Shown piece after piece: positions 34,055 through 45,630 of a stretch of 64,000 nt of DNA. Origin of the DNA: Apostichopus japonicus (Eukaryota > Echinodermata > Holothuroidea > Aspidochirotida > Stichopodidae); NCBI RefSeq assembly GCF_037975245.1, contig NC_092572.1:27885989-27949988 (forward strand), given 5' to 3'. Below the pieces are notes generated by a model. It was not told where the DNA came from, searched no databases, and saw only the letters and a list, made by a program, of their open reading frames with translations. Made by a program: the position numbers and the translations under genes. Positions within the stretch are counted from its first letter, which is position 1, and the number at the start of each line of letters is the position of its first letter.

Positions 34055-35258
34055 CTGAAGCATAAAAAGAAGAGCAGCATAAATCAATTATGAAGAAAAA
34101 ACTGACTCTCCAAACTGGTGTTATAAGCTCACACTTAGTTTGAACCTTCAATCAAATATAAACAATGTTTGCCCTGATTCGTATAAAGCAAATGTGGTTA
34201 AGGTCTTCTTTTACCTGCTACCAAATTGTTGTAGCAGACAAAGTCATTTTCTCTGAACTGTGACATATATTATCAAGGTTTTCTCTTAATGTGGTGATAT
34301 TAATGGACAATGCTCACTACATATTTGCTTTCACTATCATACATATGCTATAATGGAAATATGTTGTACCAAGTCACAACTCCAGTCAGTAAGTTCCCAA
34401 AGTGAAGTGACTCAAACAAATTTGTGGAGTTCTTCACTTATGAATCTTAGCCGTTCTTGGAGACAACATGTTGATTTAAGTCACATATATTAGTGCTACC
34501 TCTAATCTCACTCAACATTAAACTGAAATTACTTCTTATAATAATCAAAAATATAGAAATAGGAGAATTTGTACGCATTAAGGATTCTACAGTAACCGTA
34601 ACTGTCCCACACATTCATGTTGGTCAAGTTTATAATACTAACAGGTGAAGGGAGGGGCATATGGTACTGATTTGTGTGCTAAGATAAGGCTCATAAAAGG
34701 AAGGGGGATGGGAGGGATATAATATAAGGACACTGTGAAATCAGAGTTTCTGCATGTCTCAAATGTGTTGAATATGCCATGGCTTTTATTGGATTTGGCA
34801 TATAAATGATACAATATGTTACAGCTGTGAAGGTATTTAATTGAAACATTTTAATCTAGCTCATAAAAGATTTGACCTACCTCATAAAATGTTACCATCA
34901 CTGCCCTGTTCGCATGGCACGATGTACCTCAACTAGACAGACCCATAGCTGACAGGAAACAGGAACTGTTAGCAGCCACAAAAATATAAAACTCACCTTA
35001 TGGAACCAGATCAGCTAGTATGAGGGTAAGGTTAAATATAATGTAGGTAGTTTATGGTCATGAGTACCACACACTTTCACTAAAGCACACCCTTCCTATT
35101 TCTTTCTAAAGAAACTTTAGAATAACCAAAAGAACAAGAACAGCATACTTTCATAACCAACTTGGACTGTGAGTTTAATATGTGATGATCTTGTGACCGG
35201 TTTCATATATTTTTCATTCCAGATAATTATCTTGATTTGCTTTCATGATATGTCTTAC

Positions 35259-35331
35259 CTGGTCACAGCCTATTGCACAGACAAAGAGACCAAAGAGAAG
35301 TGCCAGGACGATCAGAACAAAAGTGTGAGCT
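35259..35331 (-). CDS. ZDHHC3/7-like palmitoyltransferase, last transmembrane exon
   Basis: It lies between acceptor TTTATTCACAG and donor CCAG|GTAAGA. One leading base completes a codon from an unseen exon, then 24 codons read AHTFVLIVLALLFGLFVCAI followed by GCDQ. That is one hydrophobic helix ending in the CDQ/GTQ-like corner that precedes the TTxE segment in ZDHHC3/7. It fits the fourth transmembrane helix. The intron to the next exon is about 1.2 kb. Upstream exons with the DHHC domain should lie above 35331 on the minus strand. Confidence 0.7.
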
Positions 35332-37734
35332 CTGTGAATAAACAGGTATAATGAAAGAGAGGTAAAGATTTTAAAAATGGGCAACAATGCTGCAGAATCT
35401 CAATCCTAATGATGTGCTTATACTTACATGCTTATCATTTTTTAAGACAGGTATTTCAAAGTTATTTAAGGCCTGTTTGCTAACAGACTTTTCCACTGCA
35501 GAATATAAAGTTACAAAAGCGATTACAAAACACAAGGATAAAATTAGCAAGATAAAATCTTATTTTACCTTAAAGTCAGTCCCTACAAACAAAGTCATTC
35601 TTTAAAGACCACTACTCACTGACAGGACAAATTTGAAAAATTCATATGATATGCCACTTGTATTATATTGTTCGATCTATGTCTCTTTCAAGCAACAAAT
35701 TTCTTTTCCAGAGTACAATGGAAGTTGTCTAAACTGTTCTACAGTAGCTCTGTGGATATATCCATGGCTTTGCTGCCAGGTAAGAAATCTCTCAGTCACT
35801 TGCAGGCTAAGTGGTATCACTGTCACATCAGCACAGTCTGTTACATCAGCATTGTTACGGACGCGGGATTCTAATTGCGGGACGCAATGTTTTAGCTACG
35901 GAAGCAAAATCTATAAATTGCTTGCGTCCGGACAGACGCAAACTTTTGTATTAGAGAAACGAACCCCAAGTACACACACTCACAACTAGGCCAATGAAAA
36001 ATAGAACAAAAACATTTTTCAATGAACATCTTTCTGTCTCTCTTTAAAATAAACCAAAATTTCTTCCAATCCTACAGATGATCGAATTTAATTGAAAACA
36101 AGCAATCATAACAATCAACCACGTACAGAGTTAAAAACATTTCCATTACAGAGATGTTCATGCTATAAATAGTCCATGATGCTCTTCCCGTGATGCGATT
36201 GGCTAATAGTCCCTTACACATCGCCTGCAGACATTCATGCATATGAAGTGCCCAACTTGAAAACTATTTGAAACTTTGTTTTGATGAGCAATTGTTATGA
36301 GTTGAGTATCTATCAATTTTGTGGGGTGCTTAGCATCTCTGATACTGAAAAGGAATATTTTTTCATCTCAGAGTATGTTTGTGCTCTCCGTAAGGTGAGT
36401 TGCTAATGTAAAATGTACGTTCATACCACAGTAGTTTCTTTGCTGCAAACTTTTTCGCTGTCCCTTTGAATACGTGCTTCAAACTTGTTTGGTGCAACGT
36501 TCATGTGTAAACTATTGTACTTCATGCATCATGAAAAGTAGCCATTGAAGTTCCTTTTTTAATCAACATTGTGTAAAAACTGATTTTCGTAACCCTACTG
36601 TAATTTTCACTGGGCTTTGTTTGCAAACACTACATATCGCCAAGGGTCAGCTTTTGAGGATTTGCACATGTGTAGTACAGTAATTGAAACTCCAAAGTTC
36701 GAACAGGCCTCTGTACATATAGTAGTGAACTGTATAATGTAGCGAGAGAGATATGCACACTGTATATACAGGTATTTTGAAGAGTTAGTTGTCGCTGCAA
36801 GGTAAAAGCATGTAGCTGCTTCTCAAGTTGGCGAGTAAGGAATTACAAGGGTGGTTGAAAGAGTGGCTGGATGGTGAAAATCTGTTAAAAGGGCAGGGTG
36901 GGCGAAAGGAGGGGCAGGGCGGGCTGCCCCTGTAAAACAGCGAAGCTAGGGCACTTCGCCATATGCCTTAAACATTCAATAGAACATTCAATATAGTATA
37001 GACAGTGATACGATCGCATCTTTACACTTACACTATTAAAATTAGGTAATTCAAGAAAAGCAATCGGTGTTCAATTGGGATGCAAAAAAATTGGGGGAAC
37101 TTGCGTCCCTGGGAAACAAACTGTTTTGCTCTAGTAACATTACTTTTACATAATTGTTCCTTCAATTGTGTCAGCCGCTCTCTAAACTTCAGATGCACAA
37201 CATCCTCCGTTTATCTCTTTACTAGCATTTAAGAATGAAGGGTGGTTACTGTATGACTGTGATTGATATTTAAATGTAAATGACATGCACTAAAATGGGG
37301 CAAAAGTACCTCATAATTTGTCTCTTAAATGACTTTAGGCAAACAAGGCTACGAGAATAAGTCACCTTTGTGAACACTAACATCTTAATAGGGGAACTCA
37401 TATCACAACAGATGGCTTACTAGGTAAAATCAGTAGATTTACACATATCTTACTTGTGTCATAGTGTGAAGAGAAGCAATTTACTGCTGACAAGATTATG
37501 AATAGCGTGGGCTCTGGGAATAAATTTACTGCACCAATTGTTTCATTTCTTATCCCAGAGACAACAAAATAAACAATTGTCTGTATATCAACAAATTAAA
37601 ACTGGATAGGAAGTGATTCAACATTGAAAAAGCAATAAAGACATTGGCACAGGAACAGGATGCTAACCAGTATCCTGTTTCAAAACCCATTCTAAATTTA
37701 TCAGAATAAGGTATCAGATAAATTGCCATGTATA
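35332..37734. other. No confident gene
   Basis: This is presumably intron or upstream sequence of the minus-strand ZDHHC-like gene. A plus-strand segment 35712-35779 has good splice sites on both sides but no recognisable protein. A GC-rich stretch lies near 36840-36950. Confidence 0.5.
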
Positions 37735-38171
37735 CATTGATGAGCTGCGTTGGCACACTGGAGCTTAGGAGGTTACGTGGTGACTTGATTCGGGTGTTCA
37801 AGATTGTGTATGGTTTTGACAACTTATGACAATTTATTGACAATTTATTGACAATTTATCCTTCGCTTACTTTTTCATGTTCGATCATAGTAGTTTTACC
37901 AGAGGTCATTGTCTTAAACTCCAAAAGTCGCAAAGAAGGATTAATATTCCGCATATTTTTTGTTTATATCAGGGTCGTGAATGAGTGCAACGGTTTGCCT
38001 GAGAAAGTTGTACCTGCAAGTAGTATGAAAGGGTTAAAGAATGCTTTGGACAAGCACTTTAAGCATTGTTATCGGGTTTGAGTGTTCGTGTCTTCAGTTT
38101 TTTTTTCTCTCCCATAAGGTCCTTGATTGGGACTTGTTCCCTCTTGATCACTTTTTTCTACTAAACTAAAC
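37735..38171 (+). mobile_element. LINE fragment, C-terminus of reverse-transcriptase ORF (L2/CR1-like)
   Basis: The frame beginning near 37740 reads LELRRLRGDLIRVFKIVYGF. After a stop it resumes with VVNECNGLPEKVVPASSMKG, then LKNALDKHFKHC. LRRLRGDLI.VFKI and VVN.WNSLPE.VV are standard signatures of the end of L2/CR1-type LINE ORF2. The 3' UTR ends in CTTTTTTCTACTAAACTAAACT. It is 5'-truncated and dead. The same 3' end occurs inverted at 14181-14500 and 40205-40445. Confidence 0.88.
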
Positions 38172-38177
38172 TGCATT

Positions 38178-38885
38178 GGATGCTGGGTTTGGCTGTACAT
38201 TGGGTTTTTATTGGAGTAGTATACCACCTGGTGGTATTGCACATGTTTGGATTCCCAGTGAAGAAACTCCTACTCATTCAGAATTCTGATGCTCGTTTAG
38301 TCACTAAAACCAGGAACCATGATCTGATGACCCTGTTACTGAGAGTACTGCATTGGCTGTCAATTAAGCAGCAAATCATTTTCAAAATGTTATGCTTTGA
38401 TTGAAATTTAAAAGACAAGGTGCCAACCTACTTGAGTGGAACTGTTGACATGGGGTTGTAATGGGCGGATTCTTTGCTCGAAAACCCCGGCCTAACCTAC
38501 CATTGAATAAATCTACAGTTTATGGTGATAGGGCAATTCTTATTTGTGCACCATGTCTCTGGAACGCCCAGCCACAGTCAATTCGTCTTTTACCCACCTT
38601 TGAATGCTTTATGTCCAAACTTAGAACCCATCGTTTTATTATGTACTTTAATGAATGATCTTGTTTCTATTTGTTTTAATCTTATTTAGTTTAGTTTCAT
38701 TAACTTACTGATAGATTAATTGGTTTCTTGGTTGCTTTTCTTATTTGTTTTTATTCTGATATCACTTTGACTAATTCATTCATTTTATTTCTCTGTATAT
38801 ATCTTTAATTTGTACTTCTTAAAATGTTTACGATAGTCCCATTTAAAGTACTTTGCGATATTCTTTGTAAAGTGTTATATAATAC
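38178..38885 (+). mobile_element. Second LINE fragment, RT C-terminus (different L2/CR1-like family)
   Basis: It starts seven bases after the first LINE. It reads LLLIQNSDARLVTKTRNHDL, then LLLRVLHWLSIKQQIIFKML. A frameshift follows near 38400, then VYGDRAILICAPCLWNAQPQ and SIRLLPTFECFMSKLRTHRF. These match IQN.AARLVTKT, LHWLP..QRI.FK and YGDR.F...AP.LWN.LP of LINE ORF2. A 3' UTR with TAAAGTACTTTGCGATATTC and a short AT-rich end follows. Confidence 0.88.
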
Positions 38886-38934
38886 ACATAAATTATTATA
38901 ATTGCGCTGTTTCTATCATATTTAACAGTGCGTG

Positions 38935-39090
38935 TAATGGAGGGTAAACAATGATCAGAAGGTCATTGTGGTGGAAGGTATTAGATCTGACATATTGTTT
39001 CTCCTAATTTATTTTGGCAATTAAGAATTAATTTTGTCCGTCCCAGGCTTTCAGTTATTATTACGGCAAATGGGAAGGGCATGACAGCAA
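38935..39090. repeat. Dispersed repeat, copy 1
   Basis: TTAGATCTGACATATTGTTT, then CTCCTAATTTATTTTGGCAA and GTCCGTCCCAGGC, matches 62935-63100 with scattered differences. Confidence 0.65.
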
Positions 39091-39696
39091 AAATGAATTT
39101 GAGTAATGGCGCCGACGGCATTTATGAGCATTAAAGTGTCTAATCAGGCCATTTCATTTCGAATAACTAAAATAAACAAGTATCAGACTACAAATTGTTA
39201 TTTTTCATTTCATAGCGAAAGTTTATTTACAAACCAATTCCGTTTGTTTTGTTCGCTTAATGGCATAGTGAATCGGAAATTCCGAAAACTTTTAATCTTC
39301 ATGTGGTTGATATTTAGTAAAACAAAGGCAGCGCAATGCAATTAAGTATTTGCCGTATGACATGATACTAGGGCCGCCACTGTGTAACGATGCATTAAAT
39401 GTTTAATCACAAAAAGTTGCGATCTGTAGGCTATTTATCGCAATTAATGCCAAGCCACCGAATATACGACGAAATACCCAGATCCCATCAATTGAAAAAG
39501 AAAAACACAGGTTTTCTTTCATAAAGGTGCCCTTTCGTTTAATCATGTCTATTTTCGTGTATGGATAAAATCACTCATCACCGAAAACGAAAATATATAC
39601 CGGTGAAAAGTACTTGAAGTTAAAACCTTCCATCCATCGCCACAGCAATGGTGTATGTAAAATACTACAAGCCCTCTTCAAAACATAGCACATACC
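39091..39696. other. No recognisable gene
   Basis: AT-rich non-coding sequence up to the hAT MITE. A short frame at 39106-39345 has no signature. Confidence 0.5.
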
Positions 39697-40056
39697 CAAG
39701 GGCGTAGGAACCGGGGGCTGGGGGCGCCAGCCCCCCAGTGAAATATATGGTGGGGCGGAAGTATCATTCCGCCCCCCCCCCCGCTTCGCAAGTCAGAAAA
39801 CCCGTTTTTCATTTCCAAATGAGAAACAATCTCATTTGGAGCACCAAATTGCATCTAAGTCCAGGTGAAAATGCAAAATTATTTACAAAATGGAGTGGGT
39901 GTTGAAGTGTGCTATATTGCACCAAATTGCATCTGAGGCCACCTGGAAATGCAAAAAAAAAATCCAAAGGGGAGGGAGATACCTTAGCCCCCTCCCCCAG
40001 GGCGGCCATCAGACTTCAGCCCCCCCCCCACTCAAAAGTACCTTCCTACGCCACTG
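39697..40056 (-). mobile_element. hAT MITE, 360 bp (copy in minus orientation)
   Basis: It begins CAAGGGCGTAGGAACCGGGG and ends GTACCTTCCTACGCCACTG, the reverse of the copy at 29760-30128. A perfect 8-bp duplication CACATACC flanks it (39689-39696 and 40057-40064). Confidence 0.93.
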
Positions 40057-40204
40057 CACATACCTACCAAACAACTGCCGATTTACAGCTAATTGAAAGT
40101 TGTAAACAAACCCTACGTAAAGTAGATTTTCCCATTAACTTAGTGTGGTGTCAGGCTACCATATGGTCGACGATAGCATCATTTACCAAAGTAAAGTACA
40201 GTTC

Positions 40205-40445
40205 AGAGATTAGTTAGTTTAGTTTTGTAGAAACAAACGATCAGGAGGGTTACTCAAGTCCCCATCAAGCACCCAATAGGAGTGAGGAAAAAACTGAAGA
40301 CACAGAGACATCAGACTTTACAATTATCTCAAGCAAACCGTTTCACTCATTCACAACCCCACTATCAAAAAAGTTCTGCCGAATATTAATCCTACTTTGT
40401 AACTTCTTGAGTTAAGTACAATGACCTTTCACACAGCGACAACTA
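40205..40445 (-). mobile_element. LINE 3' end (same family as 37735-38171)
   Basis: On the minus strand it carries the RT tail region (CCGAATATTAATCCTACTTT in plus orientation) and the 3' UTR with GGGGACTTGAGTAACC. The TAAACT-type end is at about 40208. It has several internal deletions. Confidence 0.8.
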
Positions 40446-41321
40446 ATGAACATCAAACAAATCCGTTAACTGATTAATAGCTACACGGCCACAGCTCTAC
40501 ATGATACATAACTACTTGTCGACTTAAATCGTTTCCTAACGGGAGGTTACTATTTCTATTAACATATGAGTGTTCTCTTTTTAACATTCCCGCCTAGTTT
40601 ATAGCTGAAATATTAAATCTACTAAAGCAAGTCAAATTTCTCGCGACAAAGTCAATGGGATTTTACTGTGTGATTTCCCTCGCACACAGTTAACTCATTG
40701 GAGAAATCCCGTTGACTTACTGTGGAAGTAAAAAGAACGTCGAATAGTAAAGTCCTTGCAAAGGTAGCAAAGAACGATGCAGGTGGCCGTCGAAACTCAT
40801 GAGAAAGTTTTTAAAAAATGGCTACTGCATTACGAAGGATAAAATCAAACAAAATCTCCACAAGATTTTTGGGTTGCTTTATAGTGTAATGACGCTATGA
40901 CGCAATGTACAGGGCACAGTCGATAAAACTTAAAAGGCATGACGGCAACGTTTGCCGTCGGTGCCGTCGGTTATTTCAAGCCCTGCAATTAAGTGCATTG
41001 ATCAACGTACTAAATATGAAGTAAATCTAAGTTTCCCTTTTTTACGTTAGAGATTTTATGAGATATTCAGACTTTGAATTCTGCTGACATCAAATGACCT
41101 ACAAATTATGCAGAAAACAATAGGTTTCTTTTTACTCAAATCATTAAAACAATTTTTATTTTTAAACCTTGCATACATAATTGGTCATCTGCAGGATTTT
41201 TGGGTTGTTTTTAAAATGGCGCGTAAGTAATACTACAATTTGTCGATTTGGTATTGTTTATGAGTACCGTAACATAAGGCTACGCGAGCCTAGTCTATCG
41301 GCCTGAGGCTTAAGTTTTCTC
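40446..41321. other. No recognisable gene
   Basis: Non-coding. A small inverted repeat (GTCAATGGGATTT and AAATCCCGTTGAC) lies at about 40650-40720, and a monomer-like TGACATCAAATGACCT lies near 41090. Confidence 0.5.
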
Positions 41322-41657
41322 TTAGTGACTAGACTTTTGGAGATCGATACATCTTGGATAGAACTGTAGAGTTATAGACATTTTATATGGTTTATGACAC
41401 TGTCCATGATTGTTAGTCCATGTTTGGTTGCGGTAATTCTCTGGTAGAAGAAAATGATTTCCGTAATCGTTTCCGATCATTTCAAGAGACATAGGGTAAG
41501 CCCATGTATACGGCACGTATATTGCAGCAACATAAATGAGCATGCGGTATGCCCACATGCACAGTTTAGTTCTGCATACACATTTTACTCCAGCTAGCTT
41601 GTCATACGTGCATTGGTCCGTGAGGTAGAAAGCAAGCGCGGTCGCAGCCACCAGATT
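41322..41657 (-). CDS. GPCR-like exon (two hydrophobic segments), partial or pseudogene
   Basis: After an acceptor (CGTACTACAG, 41658-41659) the frame opens with NLVAATALAFYLTDQCTY, then RTKLCMWAYRMLIYVAAIYV and WAYPMSLE. A polar, Asn-rich stretch with an NQT site follows. The layout (NL...A, Cys/Trp loop, Tyr-rich helix, then SLE) resembles TM2 to TM3 of rhodopsin-class receptors, or possibly TM3 to TM4. The frame ends in a stop at 41322 without a good donor, so the real exon end is unclear. It is on the opposite strand from the GPCR exons at 44081 and 47554, so it belongs to another gene or to a rearranged paralogue. No expected DRY motif is intact (DQC or SLEMI in its place). Confidence 0.35.
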   Translation of the reverse strand, partial: NLVAATALAFYLTDQCTYDKLAGVKCVCRTKLCMWAYRMLIYVAAIYVPYTWAYPMSLEMIGNDYGNHFLLPENYRNQTWTNNHGQCHKPYKMSITLQFYPRCIDLQKSSH

Positions 41658-44080
41658 CTGTAGTACGAAGTATATGATACTTTACGTAACCATTAGTGCA
41701 AATGTACAGTGTGCACATTCTGTCTTTACTAATAACGAAACATGCTAACTGCAAGTATGTGATGCAAAAGGGTGTGAATACAGCTAAAGTGTAGGATTTT
41801 CCCCCTGTTTATGGAACGTCCCAAAATATGATTTATTTCTTACGTTGTTTCTAATATGAAAGGAGGGCTATACCAACAAGCTACTATAACTTTATTTGAG
41901 GTTTTGAGAGAAGTGTTGAACTGATAGCGTTGTGCGGGATCCCGGTAGGCAAGTGAATCCTGGTATTCCGATCCCGGTATTGACTAGTCGCGATGATCAC
42001 AATGCAATGTGTAAATACTACCGGGAGTGGGAAACAACCGGTAATTACATTCGTTTCGGCATCATTCCCGGGAATCCCAGACATTATAAAAATACCTACG
42101 TGTTACTATTCCAAATAAAGTAAAGAAAACACGTTATTTTCGGTGTCTGTGTTCTTAGTTTGAAGTGGTAAAGAGATGGGTTTTCATTGTCCTTTTACAT
42201 GTGATTAATACTAATGTGAAATCTGTTCGTGGTTCAAACTGTGACGAATCGAGATATTGAATTGATTAAGCTACTTGCTTTCGTCAATACCCAAAGGGAT
42301 AGATGGACCCGGTTGATTTGGGGTTTCCCAAATGAACTTTAAAAAGTCTGACTACACTTCATGAGAGTATACCATGATGAATATGACATAATCGGCTCTG
42401 TTTATTGGTAAAGTGTACTGGGCTCGCTTTCTACAGCACCAGCATTACAAGTAGGAGCCAAATTCAAAGAAGAATTACGACTACAATATATATGAGTTGA
42501 GATAATACAAAATAATAAAACTCCTTTAACTTTTGGCAGCGTTGTTCAGACTAAAAAAGATTAAATAATTATGGAGAAATTTAAGCAAAAATCGCAAAAT
42601 CCAGGCAAAAGCACCCACGAGAATATCCATAGCTCCTTCATCTGACAAACAGGAGACAGTCATACAGATATGATAACAAGAAACCACTACATCTTCACTA
42701 GTTACATACACAGTTACCAATCTAACATTAGCCTATACCAGGGCATGAGTAACCGAGCGTTGAGTCTAAGCTATCCTACCACTACCAGTCTAACACAAAC
42801 TTATATAGCGCCACTGAATTCGAGAAGTGCGCACAACCAGACGGTACTAAGAGAGCCTAACACACATAACTATCATTCAAGTTGCCTACGTCTATCACTC
42901 TACAGTACATGATTACAAAGACTACGGTCGACCGTGTCACCGAATAATTGATATTATTAACACGCTCTATAAAAATGTATTGTCCTACCAAACGTAATCC
43001 AACTCTTAAGCACATCCCGGGCCTAATTAAGGACCCCTTTCCTGACATACCGTTGACGAAAGTTTCACTCGACGGGCTTTCCGCCCACAGCTGACTACAT
43101 GCAGAGAGTACACGATGTAAAGAGAATTATCTCGTGTTGCATGCCCCTTGTAAAGCGCAAAAGACAAGGCATTACCGAAATAAATATGCTCACTCTGGAA
43201 CTCAATCTCAAATCAACACACAACAACAACACGCACTAATTACACATTCATATAGATTAATCAACCTCAAACCCCACTCCTATTACTATAAAACAGGTTA
43301 AGTGTCATGTGTTCACTGAGTACACACCCGAAGTAAACAACGAACTTCTTTAGTATGTATGGTACAATGCGGCCTCATTTCTTAGTTGGATCAATAATTA
43401 CAAAGTTTGATACTCGGTAGGTTTGTTTCATTTTTTCCTGAAAAGTTATTGCCCTAACCGTCCTTTTGTATGATGCCACAATCAATTAAGAATGATATGC
43501 GTAACTGTGGGAAGATTGATCCTTTAAGTGGAATGGGTGCGGTGGGACCAGTTGACCCGGTGGAGGAATTGGGATCATAGGATGGTAAACAATAACTTCA
43601 CCTTTGTAAGGAACAACTGTTCTTCTTAAAGAACAATGACTATAATGGTATTTCCCCATGACTACGTGACGTCACTGATATCCTTGAACAAATTCTGCCA
43701 GAACGAGGTAGATTTATACTTGTAAAGGTTTTGACTCAAAACGGTCGATTCCATGAGAGTATTTCCTAACTTCGCGCAGACGTTACATTTTAATGTTAAT
43801 CTTAATGGATGTAATAACTCGTGAAAGTTCCTCAGAATACAAACCTGATGACACCTTCCTGCTTTCATGATGTAAATTTGCTCCCTTTCCGTTGAGGCTT
43901 CGTCGATTAAAATTTTCCCTCGAAAAAACTGGTAGCAATTTCACTTTGAAAACAGGTCAGCTACAGTGTCTATCATGTAGACCTAAACTATAATACGTGG
44001 AGTTTGTGTATGTGCGTGTAGCGTCTTCTGTCTTGTTTTCCCTCTTTTTGACATTCTTCTGCATCTTCTTCTTGACGCAG
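41658..44080. other. No confident gene (5' of the plus-strand GPCR exon)
   Basis: Presumably intron of the plus-strand GPCR. Minus-strand frames at 42526-42720 and 43662-43868 are not recognisable. Confidence 0.5.
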
Positions 44081-44214
44081 ATTTGTGCTTGAGTACGAAG
44101 ACCATGACTGTGAGGGCAAACGAACCCGGATTATGAAGTACCTGTTCATACTCTCCAATTTTCTCATATATGTAAATAGCGCCGCCAATCGTATCATCTA
44201 TAACTTCCTCAATG
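44081..44214 (+). CDS. Rhodopsin-class GPCR, TM7 exon
   Basis: A long pyrimidine tract and CTTGACGCAG precede the exon, and the donor is AATG|GTGAGT. One leading base is followed by 44 codons: FVLEYEDHDCEGKRTRIMKY (third extracellular loop with a Cys), then LFILSNFLIYVNSAANRIIY and NFLN. The SNFL.Y.NSA.N..IY pattern is TM7 of peptide- and amine-type rhodopsin-class receptors. It has NRIIY where the family has NPxxY, so the usual proline is absent. The last base joins CT of the next exon to encode Ala. Earlier exons (TM1-TM6) were not found. Confidence 0.8.
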
Positions 44215-44667
44215 GTGAGTTAATATTTATTGATTATAAGTATCAAATATAGAAGTTCACATACGGAGGAAGGTAAAATACATAGTTGTTTTCATAGTCA
44301 CTATTCCGTTCAAGAATTTTCAGTTCCAAACTTTCAGTTATGACAGCGACGTGTACAAGAAGAGGAAGGGGAGGGGGCTCCCTCATCTCCATCATTAGTC
44401 GATGGAAGACTTTCAGTGGTGGGGGGGGGGGTTGTTTCCAACATTCAAAAGTGTTTGATAGTAAAAGCTCCCATAAGCCTCTTAAAGTCCCAATTATGGT
44501 CTAAACTTTGATTTTTATTTGTAAGGGGGGGGGCGGCTGGGGTAGGGAATTGATCCGCCTACAGTCCTTTCATTAAGTCAGGTGGAATTTGAAATTTGCC
44601 CCGTCCCAGTCCTCGCAGCCCCCTCTCTTTGAAATATGTGCACGTCCATATCAATTTGTTCCATGGA
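44215..44667. other. Intron of the GPCR, G-rich part
   Basis: Intronic sequence with G tracts near 44420-44432 and 44526-44533. No other feature. Confidence 0.5.
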
Positions 44668-45078
44668 TACGGAAGCTTAAAAGTGCCATCAACATAAGAA
44701 AGTCAACATTTTCAAGAAAATTTTTAGATAACAAGATAATATCTTATCCAAAATCAGAAAATTGCTGGATTGCTCAGTTGCTCTAAATGAGCAATTGATT
44801 ATTTTCTGCAAAATGTTTAATTGACAGCTTATCCGATCTCGTCAATTTAACATTTTCTTTCTGCAAAATGTTTCATTGTTCATTTCATTTCAACTGAGCA
44901 ATTAAACAAATTTCTGCAAAATGTTGAATTGACCACTTCATTCCATCTGAGCAATTGAACAATTTTCTGCAAAAATTTTAATTGACAGATATTATCTTGT
45001 TATCTAAACAATTTACTGGAAAATGTTGACTTATTGGGGCAAACTTTCTTATGTTGATGGCACTTTTAAGCTTCCGTA
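44668..45078. mobile_element. Foldback element, 411 bp, in GPCR intron
   Basis: Inverted arms of 75-93 bases begin TACGGAAGCTTAAAAGTGCC and run to TTTAGATAACAAGATAATAT. The right arm (about 44986-45078) has a 13-base block (TTGCCCCAATAAG in arm orientation) missing from the left. The centre is a degenerate minisatellite of CTGAGCAATTGAACAATTTT and CTGCAAAATGTTGAATTGA words. No coding capacity. Confidence 0.9.
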
Positions 45079-45630
45079 AATAGAAGAGTTGCAATGGAAG
45101 TTTCACAGCTGTATCTATTACCTCATTTTTTATCTTGGTTGGTTGAATGGGCGGGGCTTGCACGGTTGAGTGTGTATACATGTACGTACGCGATATTGAT
45201 ATCAACCGCGTGCACACCTACGTACACACACAAACATCTACTGTGCACGGGTATTCAATTGGGGGCGTTTTGATTGCTATGGGTAGGTTAGGTCTTCATG
45301 TGGGAGTGTCAGAAATGTAAAGAAAATGATATCATTGACTAGTTAACACCATGACGTATTCATTCAGCTATATATTATGTCAACCCAGACAGTTTTGATT
45401 AAACAAGACGCGGTCAAAAGTTCAACCCTATTGTTCACTTGTTGTATGGCCGGCTAGCACAGTCAGGAATCCACGTTGGGTAAATAGTCAGACGCTATAG
45501 CGTAGCAGAACTTAGTAAAATGAGCCCTCGGCAGCTGAGATCAGAGAGAGAGAAGTTCCCGTAATTAAAGAAGAAGACAATACTTGATTCCTCTGATGAT
45601 TCTTTATTTGAATGACTTGCAATTAATAAA

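Noticed and set aside
35712-35779. 68-base plus-strand exon between TTCTTTTCCAG and CCAG|GTAAGA
   Set aside because: Splice sites are good, but two frames are open, neither is recognisable, and it lies in the presumed upstream region of a minus-strand gene.
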